Shown here one piece after another: positions 39,278 through 42,634 of a stretch of 42,634 nt of DNA (positions are counted from its first letter, which is position 1; each line of letters starts with the position of its first letter). The position numbers and the translations under genes were made by a program. The notes beneath the pieces are model-generated. The model was given only the letters and a program-made list of their open reading frames with translations. It searched no databases and was not told where the DNA came from. Origin of the DNA: a virus; the IMG/VR virus record IMGVR_UViG_3300035180_003043, positions 1 to 42,634 of that record; one strand, given 5' to 3'.

Positions 39278-39697
39278 ATGCGCTACGGTTTCATACTCTT
39301 AGATAATGTTTATAATGTAAATTCCTTTGATAAAACTGAAAACCTCAATATTATCAACGGGAACCTCACGACCATTTACTTTAGATTGGTAACAATCAAA
39401 GGTAATTCCGGTGATATCGACCATGACACCTTGCGATTCATTCCAGCCGCTGGAACCCAAGCTTACGTTTCTTTTGCGAGTATTGATGATGCAGCTGCAA
39501 TTACCGACCGCCCAGCATCTCAACCATACCCAACCCAAGATACCTCTATTTTTTCTGTTACCTTAGCAGCTGACGAAAGTATCGCACAAAATTCCATGTC
39601 GGTTAAATTTAACGACGGCGTGAATACATTTTACGCAGAACGTTTATCTGATATTACACAACAAGACATTAATTCAAAGGACAGATTTTTCTGTTAA
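39278..39697 (+). CDS. Putative virion protein
   Basis: A 139-residue protein, beta-rich (NLTTIYFRLVTIKGNSGDID, then YVSFASIDDAAAITDRP). The ATG at 39278 follows AAGGATTGGAAG. It is not recognised; position before a connector-like gene suggests a neck, head-completion or tail protein. Confidence 0.6.
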   Translation: MRYGFILLDNVYNVNSFDKTENLNIINGNLTTIYFRLVTIKGNSGDIDHDTLRFIPAAGTQAYVSFASIDDAAAITDRPASQPYPTQDTSIFSVTLAADESIAQNSMSVKFNDGVNTFYAERLSDITQQDINSKDRFFC

Positions 39698-39703
39698 AGT
39701 TAC

Positions 39704-40582
39704 ATGGCAGATTTAAGTAAAGCAAAAAAAGGCATTTATGCCGTATCACCCGAAGGTACCATTGACTCAGCGCAATCATTTGAGACAATGGAGCCTATTT
39801 ACAATGGCAGGGATGTGCGCGAGAATTTTCTTTTCGGCGTACCGATGACTGCTCCATTAACAGGTGAAAAATTAACTGATCGTATGTTGGATAAGTACGT
39901 TAAACGCGCTATCAATCTTGTGGAAACGGAATCAAAAATTGATATTCAGCCGCGAGTTAAAAGAACACGCCAGCCGTTTCATAGCAAAGATTACACACAT
40001 TATATTCACTTGGAAATTCCACATAAGCCGATTCGTAAAGTTATTAGTATTTCTATTTCTGCTGCAAATTATGCAGATACACCTGACCAGAATGAACAAT
40101 TTCCGAATGGTTTGAAACTTTATACTATGCCTAACGAATGGGTAGATATGGCGAATGCTACTAGAGGGGTATTAAATATTAACCCGTTTTCACCAGCATT
40201 TTCGCCGGTAGGGGCAGCCGCTGAATTTGGTACTGCAGGTGCAACACCGATCACCCATTTTCTTGGACAGATGTCTTTTATTCCGGGCTTTTGGAATATT
40301 GAAGTACTGTGCGGAGTTGGATGCGAAAAAACCGGCATGATTCCTGTTAGTTTTAACGAATTACTGGGAATGAAGGCAGCAATGCTTGCTTTAGATAATT
40401 TAATTCCAATGTTTCGCGTAAGCTCTCAATCGTTAGGTGTTGACGGTTTAAGTCAAAGCGTGAATGATAATCTTTTTACTTTGCTAGCAAATAAACGTAA
40501 ACAACTAGAAGCTGATTACGATAAACTTTTAAAATCACTGAAGACTAATTACTCACAACGGTTCTTCATGACGAGCGTCTAA
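39704..40582 (+). CDS. Putative head-tail connector or neck protein
   Basis: A 292-residue protein. The N-terminal half contains LTDRMLDKYVKRAINLVETE, followed by IDIQPR, the layout of head-to-tail adaptor proteins that begin with a paired-helix unit. The middle is beta-rich (YIHLEIPHKPIRKVISISIS), and the C-terminal 70 residues are helical and end in a charged coil (LTLLANKRKQLEAD-like). This and gene order suggest a neck or completion protein; the family match is only by eye. Confidence 0.5.
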   Translation: MADLSKAKKGIYAVSPEGTIDSAQSFETMEPIYNGRDVRENFLFGVPMTAPLTGEKLTDRMLDKYVKRAINLVETESKIDIQPRVKRTRQPFHSKDYTHYIHLEIPHKPIRKVISISISAANYADTPDQNEQFPNGLKLYTMPNEWVDMANATRGVLNINPFSPAFSPVGAAAEFGTAGATPITHFLGQMSFIPGFWNIEVLCGVGCEKTGMIPVSFNELLGMKAAMLALDNLIPMFRVSSQSLGVDGLSQSVNDNLFTLLANKRKQLEADYDKLLKSLKTNYSQRFFMTSV

Positions 40583-40596
40583 GAGGGGAAATAATC

Positions 40597-41847
40597 ATGA
40601 CCCCAAAAGATAATATTACAATTCAAAAAACTATCGCCGACTACTTCAGCACATTGCCTGTAACGAGTCAGACATTAATAGTTCAGGCGATTAATGATCA
40701 AGTATCACCGTTATTGGCTACATATGCCAACCAATTAGGAATGAGCCCAGCAGATTATACTATTAATTTAGCTATTAATCAATCAATCCAAGAGGCAACC
40801 AAATCGTTAGCTAAATCCGAATCACTATATTCTATAGTACTGACAAACAGCCATACCTCTACACAAGATATTCAAAATCTTGTTGATGAGTTGGTATATA
40901 AAAGTTATTTCAATAATCAGGAACTTAATAAAAGCTTAAAGAATGCTGCAATCGGATTAGGAATGGCGGCAATGTTTGCTAATCCTAGTGCTGCTCAGGG
41001 GTTAAAAGTTCAGAGCCCATCAAAAGCGACTTCTTATTTAACTCATTCCGCACCAAAAACTGCAGATATGCGTACAACGTTTGAACCAGAGCCGTGGGGC
41101 AGTCAACCAGAAGATGCTTTTTTACATAACACCATGCAACTCGAAACAAGCGGCGGCAAGAATACCCAGCATAAAAAAATCACCTCCGGTCCACAAGCCG
41201 GACAGACAGCTATTGGTAGGTGGGCATTATTGCCCAACACTATCCGTGAAATGCATAATCGAAATAAAGGCCACTGGGGGCATCCAGATTTAGAGCGTCT
41301 TGGCAGCATGAATGATACCCAAATGTCTAAATATTTACAATTAAATCCGGGCATTGAATTACATATTGCCCGTACTCTGGCTAAATTCGTAAATAAGAAG
41401 CAATGCGGCGATAAACTGAAATGTGCATATTCTTGGAAATTTGGCCATAATTTATCACCGAACGATATCGGCGCAGATAAATTAAATAATAGTTATGTGC
41501 AAGACTACCATAAATTACAGCAAGGTAAGTCACCTCGCGGATTGAGACCAGCATCGTTTGGATTTCCGTTACAGCCAGCAAAAACACTAACCCCTAAACA
41601 ACCGTTCCAGATCCTTAAAAGTGAAGCAGCTGATTTTGCTCCACGATTGAAACAATGGATCAAAGCTCGCGAAGACAAAGAGCAAGATACTATTTCAAAT
41701 ACTATGAAGCAGTATGATGATTTACGTGCAGTATCAGCCGTACCCGATAGTGGTACCAAGCCAGATGATCGATTGAATCTTGATTTAGATAATCCCATGG
41801 ATCGTATTAAACTTGCTATCAGAAAAGTTGTAGGTAAAGACGAATGA
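40597..41847 (+). CDS. Virion-associated lytic transglycosylase
   Basis: A 416-residue protein with a lysozyme-fold transglycosylase domain at about residues 165-300: FLHNTMQLETSGGKNTQHKK with the catalytic Glu183, GQTAIGRWALLPNTIREM, and AYSWKFGHNLSPNDIG (the AYxxG-like motif). It should cut cell-wall glycan during DNA entry. The N-terminal 150 residues have several helices and an Ala-rich stretch; the C-terminus is acidic and coiled. GAGGGGAA precedes the ATG. Confidence 0.8.
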   Translation: MTPKDNITIQKTIADYFSTLPVTSQTLIVQAINDQVSPLLATYANQLGMSPADYTINLAINQSIQEATKSLAKSESLYSIVLTNSHTSTQDIQNLVDELVYKSYFNNQELNKSLKNAAIGLGMAAMFANPSAAQGLKVQSPSKATSYLTHSAPKTADMRTTFEPEPWGSQPEDAFLHNTMQLETSGGKNTQHKKITSGPQAGQTAIGRWALLPNTIREMHNRNKGHWGHPDLERLGSMNDTQMSKYLQLNPGIELHIARTLAKFVNKKQCGDKLKCAYSWKFGHNLSPNDIGADKLNNSYVQDYHKLQQGKSPRGLRPASFGFPLQPAKTLTPKQPFQILKSEAADFAPRLKQWIKAREDKEQDTISNTMKQYDDLRAVSAVPDSGTKPDDRLNLDLDNPMDRIKLAIRKVVGKDE

Positions 41848-42350
41848 ATATAGCAGCTAATCAAATTCAAGAAAAGAAACTTGCTGGCGTTTGTAAAAAT
41901 GGCCCAGTTGTGTATATCCTTACTAAAGGAGGACTCCACAGCATGTTCTCACGTGATGGAAAAGGTGATATAGTATCACTTGCCGCCGCCCCACACCGAG
42001 CGATTTGTACTTTTTTTGCTGAAAAGAAAGATCCTAGTATTAAGTGGCACAGTGATTTTTTATCTAAAACTGATGGAACTGAAATTGACTTAATTAAGAA
42101 CGAAGAAGATCAATTTCAAAAATATCGTAAAATGATTTGGTTTCAAACTGAAGATTTCTATAAATCGGAAGCGTCCGATATTTATTTCGTATATGATACA
42201 TCATCAAATGATATCTGGATCTCTGATTTGAATGAAATTAAAGAAGATTTACAAAAGAATGAAATTAACCGAAATTGTATAGTTCGACCAATCGATCTCA
42301 GTGCTCCGCCAAGAATGCTGGATCTTTGTGATGAATTCAAAGTGGAATAA
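41844..42350 (+). CDS. Hypothetical protein
   Basis: A 168-residue alpha/beta protein (ANQIQEKKLAGVCKNGPVVY start) not recognised. The middle is charged (FQKYRKMIWFQTEDFYKSEA) and the end is acidic. It overlaps the transglycosylase gene by 4 bases (ATGA) and abuts the next gene, so it belongs to the same operon. Confidence 0.65.
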   Translation: MNIAANQIQEKKLAGVCKNGPVVYILTKGGLHSMFSRDGKGDIVSLAAAPHRAICTFFAEKKDPSIKWHSDFLSKTDGTEIDLIKNEEDQFQKYRKMIWFQTEDFYKSEASDIYFVYDTSSNDIWISDLNEIKEDLQKNEINRNCIVRPIDLSAPPRMLDLCDEFKVE

Positions 42351-42599
42351 ATGACTTCGCTAGAACGTCGTTTTTTACTGTTTTGTTCGTTGCAAGATAA
42401 ACAAGGCTACGGCATAAAACCTTATGCAATGACTATTGTTCGTCAATTATTGAATCGGATGAAACATATTATTATTGAACATGACTGCGAAGTATATGAG
42501 TTTACAAAGTTCGGTGAAATGATTTATATCGTATATCGATACGAGAATTCTCGTTTTGTATATCAGTCGAGATTAAAGGTAGATTATGGCAGAAAATAA
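42351..42599 (+). CDS. Hypothetical protein
   Basis: An 82-residue protein (TSLERRFLLFCSLQDKQGYG start) with a helix followed by strands (EVYEFTKFGEMIYIVYRYEN). It directly follows the previous stop and overlaps the next partial gene by 14 bases. It is not recognised. Confidence 0.6.
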   Translation: MTSLERRFLLFCSLQDKQGYGIKPYAMTIVRQLLNRMKHIIIEHDCEVYEFTKFGEMIYIVYRYENSRFVYQSRLKVDYGRK

Positions 42600-42634
42600 A
42601 TTAGGACCAAGAGGGAGAAAATCAAAAGCGCCCA
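42586..42634 (+). CDS. Start of the next gene (partial)
   Basis: Only 16 codons before the window ends (AENKLGPRGRKSKAP), very basic. AAAGG lies before the ATG. The product cannot be named. Confidence 0.5.
   Translation, partial: MAENKLGPRGRKSKAP

Noticed and set aside
1-42634. tRNA genes, integrase, insertion sequences
   Set aside because: None could be recognised by eye; no cloverleaf with CCA-type end, no transposase or tyrosine/serine recombinase motifs.

Overview
The window looks like part of a large tailed-phage genome: a long, AT-rich, densely packed, lysogeny-free stretch. It carries terminase, portal, MuF-like head protein, prohead protease, scaffold-like protein and major capsid protein, together with the replication and nucleotide genes typical of big myovirus-like or 'jumbo' phages. 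These are a B12-type ribonucleotide reductase, a RuvC-like resolvase, an SbcC/SbcD pair, a UvsW-like helicase, a sigma factor and a GroEL/GroES pair. The host cannot be named. Sigma-70-like promoters (TTGACT-N17-TAnnnT, often TGn-extended) and strong Shine-Dalgarno sites point to an ordinary bacterium. No tRNA, CRISPR array, integrase or insertion sequence was seen.

Layout. (1) 1-7014, minus strand: nucleotide metabolism and recombination, chaperonin and a winged-helix-like protein, all reading leftward. A strong candidate programmed -1 frameshift lies at 1515-1560. (2) 7015-7208: AT-rich divergent control region with a 10-bp inverted repeat. (3) 7209-11237, plus: helicase, sigma factor without region 4.2, GroES-like protein and SbcD. 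(4) 11234-26803, plus: terminases, a beta-rich virion protein, portal, MuF-like protein, a protease-ParB-kinase fusion, and a 2042-residue helical-repeat 'polyvalent' protein. (5) 26800-27917, minus: a three-gene island with its own promoter. (6) 28134-30811, plus: capsid block (small alanine-rich protein, acidic scaffold-like protein, major capsid protein) closed by a clear terminator at 30841-30873. (7) 30889-33746: accessory block of very small, overlapping, aromatic-rich genes driven by several sigma-70-like promoters, two of which appear to give leaderless messages; it includes a pentapeptide-repeat gene built of near-identical 15-bp units. (8) 33743-38308: nucleotidyltransferase-like protein, DUF2201-type metallopeptidase/VWA protein with a MoxR-type AAA+ ATPase, and small membrane proteins. 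(9) 38328-42634: ClpP-like protease, connector-like virion proteins and a peptidoglycan transglycosylase, continuing past the window end.

How the genes fit together. SbcC and SbcD lie on opposite sides of the divergent region but should form one complex, and GroEL and GroES are split the same way. The protease domain probably matures the capsid. A sequence motif shared by the capsid N-terminus and the linker after the protease domain suggests a common assembly or cleavage signal. The kinase-like, ParB-like and polyvalent domains encoded beside the portal are good candidates for proteins packaged and injected into the host. All functions are inferred by eye from motifs and gene order; no database search was run.
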